From Thalassobaculum sp. OXR-137 (GTDB lineage Bacteria > Pseudomonadota > Alphaproteobacteria > Thalassobaculales > Thalassobaculaceae): DNA of 64,000 bases. Of this stretch, positions 34,998 through 46,705 are shown in pieces. Made by a program: the position numbers and the translations under genes. The stretch covers positions 2,712,001 to 2,776,000 of the forward strand of contig NZ_CP139715.1 of assembly GCF_034377285.1 (NCBI RefSeq). The letters are read 5' to 3'. The notes beneath the pieces were generated by a model. It saw only the letters and a list, made by a program, of their open reading frames with translations, was not told the DNA's origin and made no database searches. The number at the start of each line of letters is the position of its first letter. Position 1 is the first letter of the stretch.

Positions 34998-36293
34998 TCA
35001 GAAATGCTCCTTCAGCCACGAGCCGACCCGGCCGAAGAGGCCGGCGGACTCGGTTTGCGGGGCAGGCGCCAGACGGGGGGCGTCGAGGTGGGGATTGGCG
35101 GCGTAGACCAGCAGCCCGGCGCAGGTCGAGAAGGCTGGCCCGCCCGCAGCCTCGGCGAGGCCCTGGACGCGGATCGGCCGGCCCATGCGAACCTGCTTGT
35201 CGAGGATGAGCTGGGCGAGCTCACGCGCGCCCGGCAGCTGGCTTGCACCGCCGGTCAGCACGACGCGCCGGCCGGCGATCTTGTCGAACCCGCTGGCTTC
35301 CAGCCGAGAACGGACAAGTTCGAAGGTCTCCTCCAGCCGCGGACGGATGATCCCGACCAGCAGCGACTTGGAGACGTGATTGGGTTGGACGTGGTCCTCC
35401 TCGCCGATCGGCGGGACGTCGATGGTCTCCTGATCGTCGAGCGGCGAGGGCAGGGCGCTGCCGTACAGCGTCTTGATCCGCTCGGCGGCGAGGATCGGGG
35501 TGGAGAACCCGCGGGCGATGTCGTTGGTCACGTGGTGGCCGCCGACCGGGATGCAGTCGGTATAGACCACGTTGCCGTCGAAGAAGACGGCGAAGCTGGT
35601 GGTGCCGCCGCCCATGTCGATCACGGTGACGCCCAGATCCATCTCGTCGTCGACCAGGCAGGACAGGCCCGAGGCGTAGGGCGAGACGACCAGCGCGTCC
35701 ATGTCCAGGTGGCAGCGCTCCAGCACCGTGGAGAGGGTCCGCACGGCGCCGCTGTTGGCGGTGACCACGTGCATGTGCGCACCCAGGGTCTCGCCGAACA
35801 TGCCGCGCGGATCGCGGATGCCGTTGGTGCCGTCGATGGTGAAGCCCACCGGGATCGAGTGGATCAGGTCCTGGCCGTCGAGGTTCTCCAGATGGCGCCA
35901 CTGGTCGAGCACCCGGCGCAGGTCGCTGTCGCCGACCTCGTGACCGGCGACGGAGACTTCCACCCCCACCGTCTGCGAGGCGGGCCAGCCGCCGGAGATG
36001 TTCACCATTACGGAGCGCAGTTCGGCGCCGGCCATCTTCTCGGCCGCGTGCACGGCGTTCAGGATCGAGGCCTCGAGCTGGTCGACATCGGTGATGCGGC
36101 CGGCCTTCACGCCGCGGCTGACCTGGTGGCCGATGCCGGCCACGCGGATCGAGCCCGACGGCAGCCCAGCCCCCGCCAGGAGCGGGTTCGACGGTGGGTC
36201 GCCGATCTTGGCAACGAAACAGCACACCTTGCTCGACCCGATGTCGAGGGCGGCGACCAATCCGCTTCGTGTTTTGCCCAGGGGCTTTCTCAC
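34998..36293 (-). CDS. ftsA: Cell division protein FtsA
   Basis: Actin-fold ATPase of 431 aa that tethers FtsZ to the membrane. Visible are phosphate loops ALDIGSSKVCCFV (~15-27) and VIDMGGGTTSFAV, the adenosine motif VVLTGGASQLPG, and the C-terminal amphipathic helix FGRVGSWLKEHF. It starts with GTG at 36293, with AAGAAGGA seven bases upstream, 22 bp after ftsQ. Confidence 0.96.
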   Translation of the reverse strand: MRKPLGKTRSGLVAALDIGSSKVCCFVAKIGDPPSNPLLAGAGLPSGSIRVAGIGHQVSRGVKAGRITDVDQLEASILNAVHAAEKMAGAELRSVMVNISGGWPASQTVGVEVSVAGHEVGDSDLRRVLDQWRHLENLDGQDLIHSIPVGFTIDGTNGIRDPRGMFGETLGAHMHVVTANSGAVRTLSTVLERCHLDMDALVVSPYASGLSCLVDDEMDLGVTVIDMGGGTTSFAVFFDGNVVYTDCIPVGGHHVTNDIARGFSTPILAAERIKTLYGSALPSPLDDQETIDVPPIGEEDHVQPNHVSKSLLVGIIRPRLEETFELVRSRLEASGFDKIAGRRVVLTGGASQLPGARELAQLILDKQVRMGRPIRVQGLAEAAGGPAFSTCAGLLVYAANPHLDAPRLAPAPQTESAGLFGRVGSWLKEHF

Positions 36294-36315
36294 CGGTGTG
36301 TCCTTCTTCCGTTCG

Positions 36316-37197
36316 TCAGGTGTTGGCGCCGGGGGACGCGGCGCGCTCGCGCGCGGCCGGGGTCACCCGCATGATCAGCTGGTCGGGAATGCGCAGGTCG
36401 ATGGTCACCACGTCGCGCTCCAGCACGCCGTGCTCGCGCGCCAGGCTGGCCAGGTGGGTCCAGGCGCCGGCCGGATCGACCTCCGGCAGTTCCACGTCCA
36501 TCCCGTTGTTCAGCCGGACGGTCCAGCGCCGGCCGCTGACCCAGGTCAGGGCGCGCACGCGCTGCAGCAGTTCCGGCTCGCTCGACAGCATGGCCAGCGC
36601 GCCGGCGGCCCGCTTCGGGGCCTCCTCGCCGATGACGATCGGCAGGTCGTGGAACTTGCGGACGTCCTGTCCCGCGATCGCCACGCCGTCCTGATCCACC
36701 AGGGTGAAGTCGCGGCCGCGCTGCCACAGGGCGATCGGCCGTCGCTCCACCAGGGTCACATGCAGGGTGTCCGGCAGGCGGCGCTCGACCCGGGCGTCCT
36801 TGACCCAGGGCAGGGCCAGGACCCGCTCGCGGGTGGCCTCCAGGTCGACGCTGAGGATCGGCGTGCCGCGCTGGACGCCGACCTGCTCCAGCAGGGCGCC
36901 GGGCTTGGTGTTCTCGCGGCCGGAGACCAGCACGTCGTCGATGGCGAGGCCGGCGTCGGCGGTGAGCTGCAGCGCGCCGTCGGTCACGTTCGCCCAGGCG
37001 CGGGCGAAGCTGCCGGACTGAACGGTCCAGCCGATGGCGGTGCCGGCGCCGACGATCACCACGGCGGCCGCGCCGAAGCGCAGCAGCGGGCCGCGCCAGG
37101 CCGGGACCGGACGATGACGGCGGGCGGGGGTCGCCTTGCCGCGCTTGCCCTTGGCCGGCTGCTTCTTCGCCGCGGAGAAGGGGGTCAGTAGTCGCAT
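36316..37197 (-). CDS. ftsQ: Cell division protein FtsQ
   Basis: Bitopic divisome protein of 293 aa: a basic cytoplasmic N-terminus (~1-38), one membrane helix (~41-60), a POTRA domain (~85-150; VLVSGRENTKPGALLEQVGV) and an FtsQ/DivIB beta domain. It links early and late divisome proteins. The ATG overlaps the end of ddl by 13 bases. Confidence 0.95.
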   Translation of the reverse strand: MRLLTPFSAAKKQPAKGKRGKATPARRHRPVPAWRGPLLRFGAAAVVIVGAGTAIGWTVQSGSFARAWANVTDGALQLTADAGLAIDDVLVSGRENTKPGALLEQVGVQRGTPILSVDLEATRERVLALPWVKDARVERRLPDTLHVTLVERRPIALWQRGRDFTLVDQDGVAIAGQDVRKFHDLPIVIGEEAPKRAAGALAMLSSEPELLQRVRALTWVSGRRWTVRLNNGMDVELPEVDPAGAWTHLASLAREHGVLERDVVTIDLRIPDQLIMRVTPAARERAASPGANT

Positions 37198-38105
37198 CGG
37201 GCCCCCTCCACCATGCGGGCGACCAGCTCCGGGAAGGAGATGCCGCGGAAGGCGGCCTGCTCCGGCACGAGCGAGGTCGGGGTCATACCCGGCTGCGTGT
37301 TGATCTCCAGCAGGTACAGCGTGCCCGGATCGGACTTGGTGTCGTCGTATCGGAAGTCGCAGCGGCTCACCCCGCGGCAGCCCAGCGCCTCATGGGCGCG
37401 GCGGGCCGTCTCCAGCGCTTCCTCGCGGATCGCGGCGGGGATCGGCGCCGGCAGCAGGTGGATCGAGCCGCCCTCGGCGTACTTGGCCTCGTAATCGTAG
37501 AAGCCGCGGTCGGAAGTGATCTCGGTCACTTCCAGCGGCTCGCCGTCGAGCACGGCGACGGTCAGCTCGCGGCCGTCGATGAACGGTTCCACCAGCACCC
37601 GGTCGCCGAAGGTCCAGTCGCTGCCGGTCGGTCGGTAGTTATCGCCGTCCTTCACGATGTGGACGCCGACGCTGGAACCCTGGTCGATCGGCTTGATGAC
37701 GTAGGGCGGGTCCATCGGATGGCCGTTCTCGAAGGCGTCGAGACTGACCACCATGCCGCCCGGGCAGCGCAGGCCGAGGCGCGAGAACACGTCCTTCGCC
37801 GTCGGCTTGTCCATGGCGACGGCCGAGGCCCGCACGCCGGAATGGGTATAGGGGATGCCGAGCACGTTCAGCACGCCCTGGATCGTGCCGTCCTCGCCGA
37901 CGGGGCCGTGCAGGGCGTTGAAGCACACGTCCGGGTGCATCGCCTCCAGCTTGCCGGCGATGGCGCGGTCCACGTCGATCTCGGTCACCTTGAACCCCGC
38001 CTGGCGCAGGGCCTTGGCGCATTCCCGGCCGGAGGAGAGCGACACTTCGCGCTCCGGCGACCAGCCGCCCTTCAGGACGGCCACATGGGTCTCGGCCCGG
38101 CTCAT
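37185..38105 (-). CDS. ddl: D-alanine--D-alanine ligase
   Basis: ATP-grasp ligase of 306 aa that makes the D-Ala-D-Ala dipeptide for peptidoglycan. Marks include VLKGGWSPEREVSLSSG (~10-26), ALHGPVGEDGTIQGVLNVLG, the KPIDQGSSVGVHIV ATP-grasp loop, and EINTQPGMTPTSL. The ATG overlaps the murB stop (ATGA at 38102-38105). Confidence 0.96.
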   Translation of the reverse strand: MSRAETHVAVLKGGWSPEREVSLSSGRECAKALRQAGFKVTEIDVDRAIAGKLEAMHPDVCFNALHGPVGEDGTIQGVLNVLGIPYTHSGVRASAVAMDKPTAKDVFSRLGLRCPGGMVVSLDAFENGHPMDPPYVIKPIDQGSSVGVHIVKDGDNYRPTGSDWTFGDRVLVEPFIDGRELTVAVLDGEPLEVTEITSDRGFYDYEAKYAEGGSIHLLPAPIPAAIREEALETARRAHEALGCRGVSRCDFRYDDTKSDPGTLYLLEINTQPGMTPTSLVPEQAAFRGISFPELVARMVEGARCDY

Positions 38106-39019
38106 GCCTGCTCTCCCGTGTTGGTCGGCTTGCCGATGCGGCGGATCTCCCAACGCAGCTCGACGCCGCTGGTCTCCTGGACCCGGCGACGGACTTCCTC
38201 GCCCAGGGTCTCGATCTCCTCGGCGGTGGCGTCGCCCATGTTGAGCAGGAAGTTGCAGTGCAGCTCCGACACCATGGCATCGCCGATCCGCAGTCCGCGG
38301 CAGCCGGCTTCGTCGATCAGTTTCCAGGCCTTGCCGCCGTCCGGATTGGCGAAGGTCGACCCACCGGTGCGCACCCGGCGCGGCTGGGTGTCCTCGCGGG
38401 CGTCGCGGATGTCGCGCATGGTCTGGGCGATGGTCTCCGGATCGCCCGGGCGGGCCCGGAACGTGGCGCTGGTGACGATCCAGTCCTCCGGCAGCTCGCT
38501 GTGCCGGTAGGCAAGGCCCAGGTCGTCGGCGGTGAGGGTATGGGCATGGCCGAGCGGGTCCAGGGCGCGGGCGGAGATCAGCGCATCGCGGACCTCGCTG
38601 CCATAGGCGCCGGCATTCATGCGGATCGCGCCGCCGATGGAGCCGGGGATGCCCGACAGGAACTCCAGACCGGTCAGCCCGGCCTTCTGCGCGGTGGCGG
38701 CGACGGTCACGTCCAGAGCGGCGGCGCCGGCGGTGACCCGCTCGCCGTCGATGGCGATCTGCGCGAAAGGCTTGCCCAGGCGCACGACCACGCCGTCGAG
38801 TCCGCCGGACCGCACCAGCAGGTTCGAGCCGACGCCGATCACCGTGACCGGGACGTCGCCCGGCTTGCCGGCGAGGAAGTCCATCAGGTCGGCCTCGTCC
38901 GCCGGCCGGTACAGCACCTCGGCCGGGCCGCCGACCTTGAACCAGGTCAGCGGAGCCAGCGGCGCGTCCTCGCGGTACTCGCCGCGCAGCTCGGGCAGTC
39001 GGTCGATGAGTTTGCTCAT
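38102..39019 (-). CDS. murB: UDP-N-acetylenolpyruvoylglucosamine reductase
   Basis: FAD enzyme of 305 aa that reduces the enolpyruvyl group to give UDP-MurNAc. TWFKVGGPAEVLYRP (~24-38) and GVGSNLLVRSGGLDG bind FAD; IPGSIGGAIRMNAGAYG and the C-terminal GGSTFANP hold the active site serine and substrate loops. The start is uncertain: ATG 39019 is given, but GTG 39055 overlaps the murC stop (GTGA) and would add 12 residues. Confidence 0.96.
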   Translation of the reverse strand: MSKLIDRLPELRGEYREDAPLAPLTWFKVGGPAEVLYRPADEADLMDFLAGKPGDVPVTVIGVGSNLLVRSGGLDGVVVRLGKPFAQIAIDGERVTAGAAALDVTVAATAQKAGLTGLEFLSGIPGSIGGAIRMNAGAYGSEVRDALISARALDPLGHAHTLTADDLGLAYRHSELPEDWIVTSATFRARPGDPETIAQTMRDIRDAREDTQPRRVRTGGSTFANPDGGKAWKLIDEAGCRGLRIGDAMVSELHCNFLLNMGDATAEEIETLGEEVRRRVQETSGVELRWEIRRIGKPTNTGEQA

Positions 39020-39051
39020 GGCGGCTCGCCGCGGTGGTTTCGCCAGGGTGA

Positions 39052-40481
<1,430 letters not shown>

Positions 40482-40485
<4 letters not shown>

Positions 40486-41654
40486 GCGGCGGCACTCCGG
40501 GTCGCGGGGGCTTGTGTGGCGGCAGCGCCGGTTGCGGCCGTCCCGACCAGCCCGGCGGTCGACAGCACCAGGGCCGCCAGATCCTCGACCGCGTTCGGCC
40601 GGCCATAGGCACGGGCGGCAGCGGTCATGGCGGACAGCCGGTCGGTGTCGTCGAGCAGGTCGGAGAGCAACTCAGCGATGTCCGCGGGCCTAAGGTCGGC
40701 TTGCGGCAAAACTAGGGCACCGTCCGCCGCCTCGATGGCACGGGCGTTGGCGGTCTGGTGATCGTCGATGGCGCTGGGGTAGGGGACCAGCAGGGCCGGG
40801 CGTCCGGCGACCGTGTTCTCGGCCACGGTGGAGGCGCCGGAGCGGCAGATCAGCAGGTGTGCGGCGCGCAGCCGCTCCGGCATGTCGTCGAAGAAGCGGC
40901 GCACGTCGGCGGTCACGCCGATGGCGGCATAGGCGGCGACGACCTGATCGACTTCCGCCGGCCGGGCCTGCTGGGCGATGCGCAGACGGGCGCGAATCGG
41001 CTCGGGCAGCAGGGCGATCGCGGCCGGGATCAACTCGGCGAAGACGCTGGCGCCCTGGCTGCCGCCGGTCACCAGGATCTCGCGCGGACCGTTCTCCGTC
41101 AGCGGCACCGGATCCATGTCGCGTACGGCCTTCACCGCCTCGCGCACCGGATTGCCGACCAGGACGACCTTGCGGCGGTCGGAGGCCGGGATCTTCTCGA
41201 CCGTCTCGAAGCAGGTGGCGATGGCAGACGCCTGCGTGGCCAGCAGCCGATTGGCCCGGCCGATCACCGCGTTCTGCTCGTGCAGGACGACCGGGATGCC
41301 GCGGCCGCCGGCGGCGAGCACCGTCGGCACGCTGGCATAGCCGCCGAAGCCGACGACGACGGCGGGCTGCAGCTTGCCCATGAGGCGGCGGGCGTCGAAC
41401 CAGCCGAGCAGCAGCTGGGCGGCACCCTTGAGCTTCGGCACGAAGCCGCGCCCGGCGATGCCGCCGGCGCGGATCTTGTGGACCTCGATGCCTGCGGACG
41501 CATCGTCGAAGGCGCCGCCGCGGGTGTCGGTCACCAGGGCCACGCGGTGGCCGCGTGCGGCCAGCAACTCGGCCAGGGCCTTGGCCGGGAAGACGTGGCC
41601 GCCGGTGCCGCCGGAGGCGAGGACGATGGGGCGCTGTTGGGTGGCCTGGGTCAT
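40482..41654 (-). CDS. murG: UDP-GlcNAc--lipid I transferase MurG
   Basis: GT28 glycosyltransferase of 390 aa that turns lipid I into lipid II at the inner membrane. [19 protein letters not shown] (~13-31) and [20 protein letters not shown] are the N-domain G-loops; TGGSQGAS and [20 protein letters not shown] bind UDP-GlcNAc. A ~20-residue Ala-rich tail is an addition. ATGA overlap with ftsW upstream. Confidence 0.97.
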
Positions 41655-42778
41655 GCCAGCACCTCCCGGTCGGTGCCGCGGCGACGGGTCAGGGCCAGCG
41701 CCATGCCCATGGCGAAGGCCAGCGCGATCAGCGACGAGCCGCCGTAGCTGATGAACGGCAGGGTCATGCCCTTGGCCGGCATCAGGCTGACCGCCGAGGC
41801 CATGTGGATCAGCGCTTGAAGGGCGATCTGGGTCAGCAGGCCGGCGGCGGCGATCAGCACGAACAGGCTGGTCTCCGACAGCAGCTTGGCGTAGCCGCGC
41901 AGGACCACGAAGGCATAGAGCGTGATGATGAGCAGGCAGGCGAGCCCGCCGAACTCCTCGCCGGCGACCGAGAAGATAAAGTCGGCATGGGCGTCCGGCA
42001 GGTACGCCTTCACCGTGCCTTCGCCCGGGCCGGTGCCGAGCAGGCCGCCGTTCACGAAGGCCTCCAGGGAGCGGTCGACCTGATAGGTGTCGCCCGAGGC
42101 CGGGTCGAGGAAGCGGTGGACGCGGCTGGCCACGTGCGGGAACACCAGATAGGCGCCGACCGCACCGGCAGCGCCCAGGCCGGCGAGGCCACCGACGAAG
42201 ATCATCGGCAGGCCGGCGAGGAAGAACTGGCCGAACCAGATGGCGCTGATCATCACCGTCATGCCGAAATCCGGCTGGGACAGCAGCAGGGCGACCAGCA
42301 GGGCGTACAGGCCGATGGCGATGAGGTGGCCGGGGAACGCCGGATCGCGGCGCCACTCGGCGAACATCCAGGCGGTCACCACAGCCATGAACGGCTTGGC
42401 GAACTCGCTGGGCTGCAGGGAGAAGCCGCCGATGCTGATCCAGCGCACGGCTCCCTTGATCTCGGTGCCGACGAACGGCACCAGGAAGAGCAGCACGATG
42501 GTCCCGGCGAGGCCGACCGTGGCCAGCCGGCGCACCTGCTGCGGCGACAGCATGGACACGCCGATCATCACCGCGACGGCGACCGGCAGGATCACGAACT
42601 GGCGGCGCACGAAATAGAAGCTGTCGACGCCGATGCGCTCGGCGACGGCCGGGCTGGCGGCCAGGATCAGCAGGGAACCGATCAGCACGATGAACAGGAC
42701 GGCGCCCACGGTCCAGCGGTCGACGGTCCACCACCAGCGGCCGAGAATGGAGCGGTCGGTGCGGGCGATGGCGCTCAT
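41651..42778 (-). CDS. ftsW: Peptidoglycan glycosyltransferase FtsW
   Basis: SEDS-family polymerase of 375 aa with about ten membrane segments. Typical are SLQPSEFAKPFMA, the QPDFGMTVMI loop, GTGPGEGTVKAYLPDAHADF with the catalytic Asp, and SYGGSSLIALAF near the end. It works with FtsI in septal wall synthesis. Overlaps murD by four bases. Confidence 0.97.
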   Translation of the reverse strand: MSAIARTDRSILGRWWWTVDRWTVGAVLFIVLIGSLLILAASPAVAERIGVDSFYFVRRQFVILPVAVAVMIGVSMLSPQQVRRLATVGLAGTIVLLFLVPFVGTEIKGAVRWISIGGFSLQPSEFAKPFMAVVTAWMFAEWRRDPAFPGHLIAIGLYALLVALLLSQPDFGMTVMISAIWFGQFFLAGLPMIFVGGLAGLGAAGAVGAYLVFPHVASRVHRFLDPASGDTYQVDRSLEAFVNGGLLGTGPGEGTVKAYLPDAHADFIFSVAGEEFGGLACLLIITLYAFVVLRGYAKLLSETSLFVLIAAAGLLTQIALQALIHMASAVSLMPAKGMTLPFISYGGSSLIALAFAMGMALALTRRRGTDREVLA

Positions 42779-44190
42779 GAGGCCCTCCGTTCCGCCGCGG
42801 CGCCGTCGCCGTCGTCGCCGGTCAGGTCGCGGACCAGATCGCTGAACTGCTGGCCGCGGACCTCGAAGTTGGGGAACTGGTCGAAGCTGGCGGCGGCCGG
42901 GGAGAGCAGGACCGTGGCGCCGCGGATGCCGTCCGCCTGGGCGTCAGCATGGGCCTGGCGCACGGCACTGTCGAGGGTGCGGCACAGAACGGTCGGGCAG
43001 GCGTCGCCGATCTGGCGCACGAAGGTGCCGGCACTCTCGCCGATCAGGTAGGCCCGCTTGACTCGGCTGAACAGCGGCGCCAGCGGCTCCACGCCGCCTT
43101 CCTTGGCCCGGCCGCCGGCGATCCAGTAGATCGGGTCGTAGCAGGCCAGCGCCCGGGCGGTGGCATCGGCATTGGTCGCCTTGCTGTCGTTCACATAGGT
43201 CACCCCGCCGCAAACCGCGACCCGCTCCTGTCGGTGGGCCAGGCCGGGGAAGGTGGTGATGGCGGTCGCGACGGCGTCGCGGCTGAGGCCGAGCGCCAGG
43301 CAGGCGGCGCTGGCGGCGGCGGCGTTCTGGGCGTTGTGCACGCCGGGCAAGGCCGGGGCGCGGTCGAGCTCCAGCATCCGGCGCGGCTGGCCGGTGCGGG
43401 CGTCGATCAGGACCCCGTGATCGGCATAGACGCCGCCGACGACCTGCTCGTGGCCGGAGATCTCGACCAGCCGGGCGCCGTCGCGGCGCAGCATCTCGGC
43501 CATCTCGTGGGACGGCTCGTCGTCGACGCCGACGACGGTGACCGAGCCTGGAGGCTGGTGGGCGAAGATCCGGCGTTTGGCGGCGATATAGCCGGCCAGG
43601 GTGCCGTGCCGCTCGATATGGTCGGGCGTGATGTTCAGCCAGACCGCGACCGTCGGGGCCAGGGAGGGGGTGAGTTCGAGCTGGTAGGAGCTAAGTTCGA
43701 GCACCAGCACGCCGTCGCGGCCCGGATCCTCGAACTCGAGCGCCGGCCGGCCGAGATTGCCGCCGACCTCAACCTTCAGGCCGGCCTCGGCGAGGATATG
43801 GCCGATCAGGGCGGTGGTGGTGGACTTGCCGTTGGTGCCGGTGATGGCGACGACCCGGCGGTCCGGCAGGGCGCGCAGCAGCAGCTCGACATCGCCGATG
43901 ATCGACAGATCGCGCGCCTTGGCATCGGCGGCGACCGGATGCGGCTCCGGATAGGTGTGCGGAATGCCCGGCGACAGGATCAGGGCATCGACCTCGCCCA
44001 GACCGCGGGCGGCGAGATCGACCAGTTCCACGCCCGCCATGCCGGCGACGTGGTTGCGGCCGGCCTCGGTATCGTCCCAGGCGAGCACCTTGGCGCCGGC
44101 CTGCGCCAGCGCACGCGCCGCCACCGCCCCGGATTTGCCGAGGCCCATGACGGCGTAGGTCCTGTCTTTCGCGAAGTCGAGGCTCACCAT
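42775..44190 (-). CDS. murD: UDP-MurNAc-L-Ala--D-Glu ligase
   Basis: Mur ligase of 471 aa adding D-glutamate. GLGKSGAVAARALAQAG (~17-33), the GTNGKSTTTALIGHI ATP loop (~118), and NDSKATNADATARAL plus LLSPAAASFDQF in the C-domain are characteristic. It starts 4 bp after mraY. Confidence 0.97.
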   Translation of the reverse strand: MVSLDFAKDRTYAVMGLGKSGAVAARALAQAGAKVLAWDDTEAGRNHVAGMAGVELVDLAARGLGEVDALILSPGIPHTYPEPHPVAADAKARDLSIIGDVELLLRALPDRRVVAITGTNGKSTTTALIGHILAEAGLKVEVGGNLGRPALEFEDPGRDGVLVLELSSYQLELTPSLAPTVAVWLNITPDHIERHGTLAGYIAAKRRIFAHQPPGSVTVVGVDDEPSHEMAEMLRRDGARLVEISGHEQVVGGVYADHGVLIDARTGQPRRMLELDRAPALPGVHNAQNAAAASAACLALGLSRDAVATAITTFPGLAHRQERVAVCGGVTYVNDSKATNADATARALACYDPIYWIAGGRAKEGGVEPLAPLFSRVKRAYLIGESAGTFVRQIGDACPTVLCRTLDSAVRQAHADAQADGIRGATVLLSPAAASFDQFPNFEVRGQQFSDLVRDLTGDDGDGAAAERRAS

Positions 44191-44194
44191 GGCG

Positions 44195-45283
44195 CTACCT
44201 CAGCTTCAGCGTGGACAGGCCGACCAGCGCCAGGATGATGGCGATGATCCAGAACCGGATGACGATGGTGGGCTCCTGCCAGCCCTTCTTTTCGAAGTGG
44301 TGGTGCAGCGGCGCCATGCGGAAGACGCGCTTGCCGGTCAGTTTGAACGAGGCGACCTGGACGATCACCGAGACCGTCTCCAGCACGAACAGGCCGCCGA
44401 CGATGGCCAGCACCAGCTCGTGCTTGGTGATCACGCTGATGGCGCCGAGCGCGCCGCCCAGGGACAGGGAGCCGGTGTCGCCCATGAACACCATGGCCGG
44501 CGGGGCGTTGAACCACAGGAAGCCGAGACCGGCGCCGATCAGCGCGCCGCAGACGACGGCCAGCTCGCCGGTGCCCGGCACGTGGTGGATCTGCAGGTAG
44601 TTGGCGAAGACCGCGTTGCCGACCAGGTAGGAGATCAGCGCGAACACCCCGCCGGCGATCATCACCGGCACGATCGCCAGCCCGTCGAGCCCGTCGGTCA
44701 GGTTCACCGCGTTCGACGCGCCGATCATCACGAACACCGCGAAGGGGATGAAGAACCAGCTCAGGTTCAGCAGCAGGTCCTTGAAGAACGGCACCGCCAG
44801 GCTGAAGGTCAGCGGCTCCTCGAAGGTCGAGGTGATGGCCAGCGCCGCCGCCGTGGAGATGGCGATCTGGAAGGCGAGCTTCAGCTTGCCCGGCAGGCCC
44901 TTGGTGTTCTTCTTGGTCAGCTTCAGCCAGTCGTCGCAGAAGCCGATCGCGCCGAAGCCCAGGGTCACCATCAGGGTCGCCCAGACATACAGGTTCGACA
45001 GGTTCGCCCAGAGCAGGGTGGACACCACCAGCGCGATCAGGATCAGCAGGCCGCCCATGGTCGGCGTGCCCTTCTTGGTCAGCAGGTGGCTTTCCGGACC
45101 GTCCTCGCGGATCGGCTGCCCGTCGGCCTGCCGGCTCTTGAGCCAGCGGATGACGGCCGGCCCCATCACGAAGGCGATGAACAGCGCCGTCATCGTCGCC
45201 CCGCCGGTGCGGAATGTCAGATAGCGGAACAGGTTGAAGGCCTGGAACTGGTCGGCGAAGGGAGCGAGAAGGTTGTACAGCAT
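44195..45283 (-). CDS. mraY: Phospho-MurNAc-pentapeptide transferase MraY
   Basis: Membrane enzyme of 362 aa with ten predicted segments that loads phospho-MurNAc-pentapeptide onto undecaprenyl phosphate (lipid I). [35 protein letters not shown] and [13 protein letters not shown] are the signature motifs with catalytic aspartates and histidines. It lies 3 bp after murF. Confidence 0.97.
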   Translation of the reverse strand: MLYNLLAPFADQFQAFNLFRYLTFRTGGATMTALFIAFVMGPAVIRWLKSRQADGQPIREDGPESHLLTKKGTPTMGGLLILIALVVSTLLWANLSNLYVWATLMVTLGFGAIGFCDDWLKLTKKNTKGLPGKLKLAFQIAISTAAALAITSTFEEPLTFSLAVPFFKDLLLNLSWFFIPFAVFVMIGASNAVNLTDGLDGLAIVPVMIAGGVFALISYLVGNAVFANYLQIHHVPGTGELAVVCGALIGAGLGFLWFNAPPAMVFMGDTGSLSLGGALGAISVITKHELVLAIVGGLFVLETVSVIVQVASFKLTGKRVFRMAPLHHHFEKKGWQEPTIVIRFWIIAIILALVGLSTLKLR

Positions 45284-45286
45284 GGC

Positions 45287-46705
45287 TCAGCGCCCCCCGG
45301 CCTGAAGGCGCGGGGCGGGGGAGCCGGCGGCTTCCACGGCGGAGACGATCGCCTTCATGCCCATGGCGAGGGATCCTTTGATGAGCACCACGTCGCCATC
45401 CTTCACATTGGCCGCGACCGCTGCGGCCAGCGCGTCGGCGGTCTCGGTCCATTCGGTCACGCGATCCCGGCCCAGCGCGTCGCGCAGGTGGGCCATGGCA
45501 TCGCCGCAGAGGTAGATCGCGTCCGGCCGCGCCGCCTCGACGGCGTCCTTGAGCCCGGCATGGGCGGCGGGGGCGGTGGCACCCAGTTCTCGCATGTCGC
45601 CGAGCACGAGGATCCGACGGCTCGCCGGGGTGTTGGCGAAGACGGACAGGGCGGCGCGTACGGCGGGCGGGCTGGCGTTGTAGCTTTCGTCGATCAGCAG
45701 GGCGGAGCCGCCATCGGCGGTGCCGAGGGTGATCTGGCCGCCGCGGCCGCGCATGGCGGAGACGGTCGCCAGCCGGTCGAGGCAGGCGGCGAGGTCGAGC
45801 TTCAGGGCGTGCAGCACGGCCACCACGCCGAGACTGTTGAAGCCCCAGTGCTCACCGATGCCGCCGACGGTCCAGGTCATGTCGGTTCCGGCCACGGCGG
45901 CGGTCACCCGGGTGCCGTCGGAGCCCGGTTCGATGGCGATCCCGCGCACGTCGCAGGTGGCGCCCTGGCCGAAGGTGGCGATGCGGTCGACGCCGAGGAC
46001 GCGGGCCCGTGCCCGGATGCGCTCGAAACTGCCGTTGTCGGCGTTCAGCACCGCGACGCCGCCGGGTTGGAGCCCTTCGAGGATCTCCGCCTTGGCGTCG
46101 GCGATGCCGTCGATGCCGTCGAAGAACTCGATATGCACCGGCTCGACATTGGTGATGATCGTGGCGTGGGGGGCCACGAGCCGGGTCAGCGGCCGGATCT
46201 CGTCGGCGTGGTTCATGCCCAGCTCGAAGACCGCGAAGTCGCAGTCCTGCGGCAGGCGGGCCAGGGAGAGCGGGGCGCCGATGTGGTTGTTCAGGTTGCC
46301 GACGCTGGCCACGGTCTTGCCGTACACCGCCAGGCAGGCGGCCAGCATTTCCTTCGTGCCGGTCTTGCCGACGCTGCCGGTCACCGCGACGATCCGGGCG
46401 CGGGAGCGGGCGCGGGCGGCGCGGGCCAGATCCTCCAGCCCAGCCAGCACGTCCTCGACCACCAGCAGCGGCGCGTCGTCCAGACCTTCCGGGATCCGGG
46501 AGACGAGGGCGGCGGCGGCACCGGCCTTCAGGGCGGCGGCGACGTAGTCATGGCCGTCCACCCGCTCGCCCGGCAGAGCGACGAACAGGTCGCCGGCCGC
46601 GATCTTGCGGCTGTCGATGGTCACGCCGGTCGCCGACCAGTCCGGGCCGATCGGCTTGCCCTGGGTCGCCTCGACGGCGGCGTCGCGGGTCCACAGCACG
46701 GTCAT
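45287..46705 (-). CDS. murF: UDP-MurNAc-tripeptide--D-Ala-D-Ala ligase
   Basis: Mur ligase of 472 aa. Visible are FVALPGERVDGHDYV, the TGSVGKTGTKEMLAA ATP loop (~113), ELGMNHADEI, ITNVEPVHIEFF and DESYNASPPAVRAAL. It adds the D-Ala-D-Ala made by Ddl. ATGA overlap with murE upstream. Confidence 0.97.
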   Translation of the reverse strand: MTVLWTRDAAVEATQGKPIGPDWSATGVTIDSRKIAAGDLFVALPGERVDGHDYVAAALKAGAAAALVSRIPEGLDDAPLLVVEDVLAGLEDLARAARARSRARIVAVTGSVGKTGTKEMLAACLAVYGKTVASVGNLNNHIGAPLSLARLPQDCDFAVFELGMNHADEIRPLTRLVAPHATIITNVEPVHIEFFDGIDGIADAKAEILEGLQPGGVAVLNADNGSFERIRARARVLGVDRIATFGQGATCDVRGIAIEPGSDGTRVTAAVAGTDMTWTVGGIGEHWGFNSLGVVAVLHALKLDLAACLDRLATVSAMRGRGGQITLGTADGGSALLIDESYNASPPAVRAALSVFANTPASRRILVLGDMRELGATAPAAHAGLKDAVEAARPDAIYLCGDAMAHLRDALGRDRVTEWTETADALAAAVAANVKDGDVVLIKGSLAMGMKAIVSAVEAAGSPAPRLQAGGR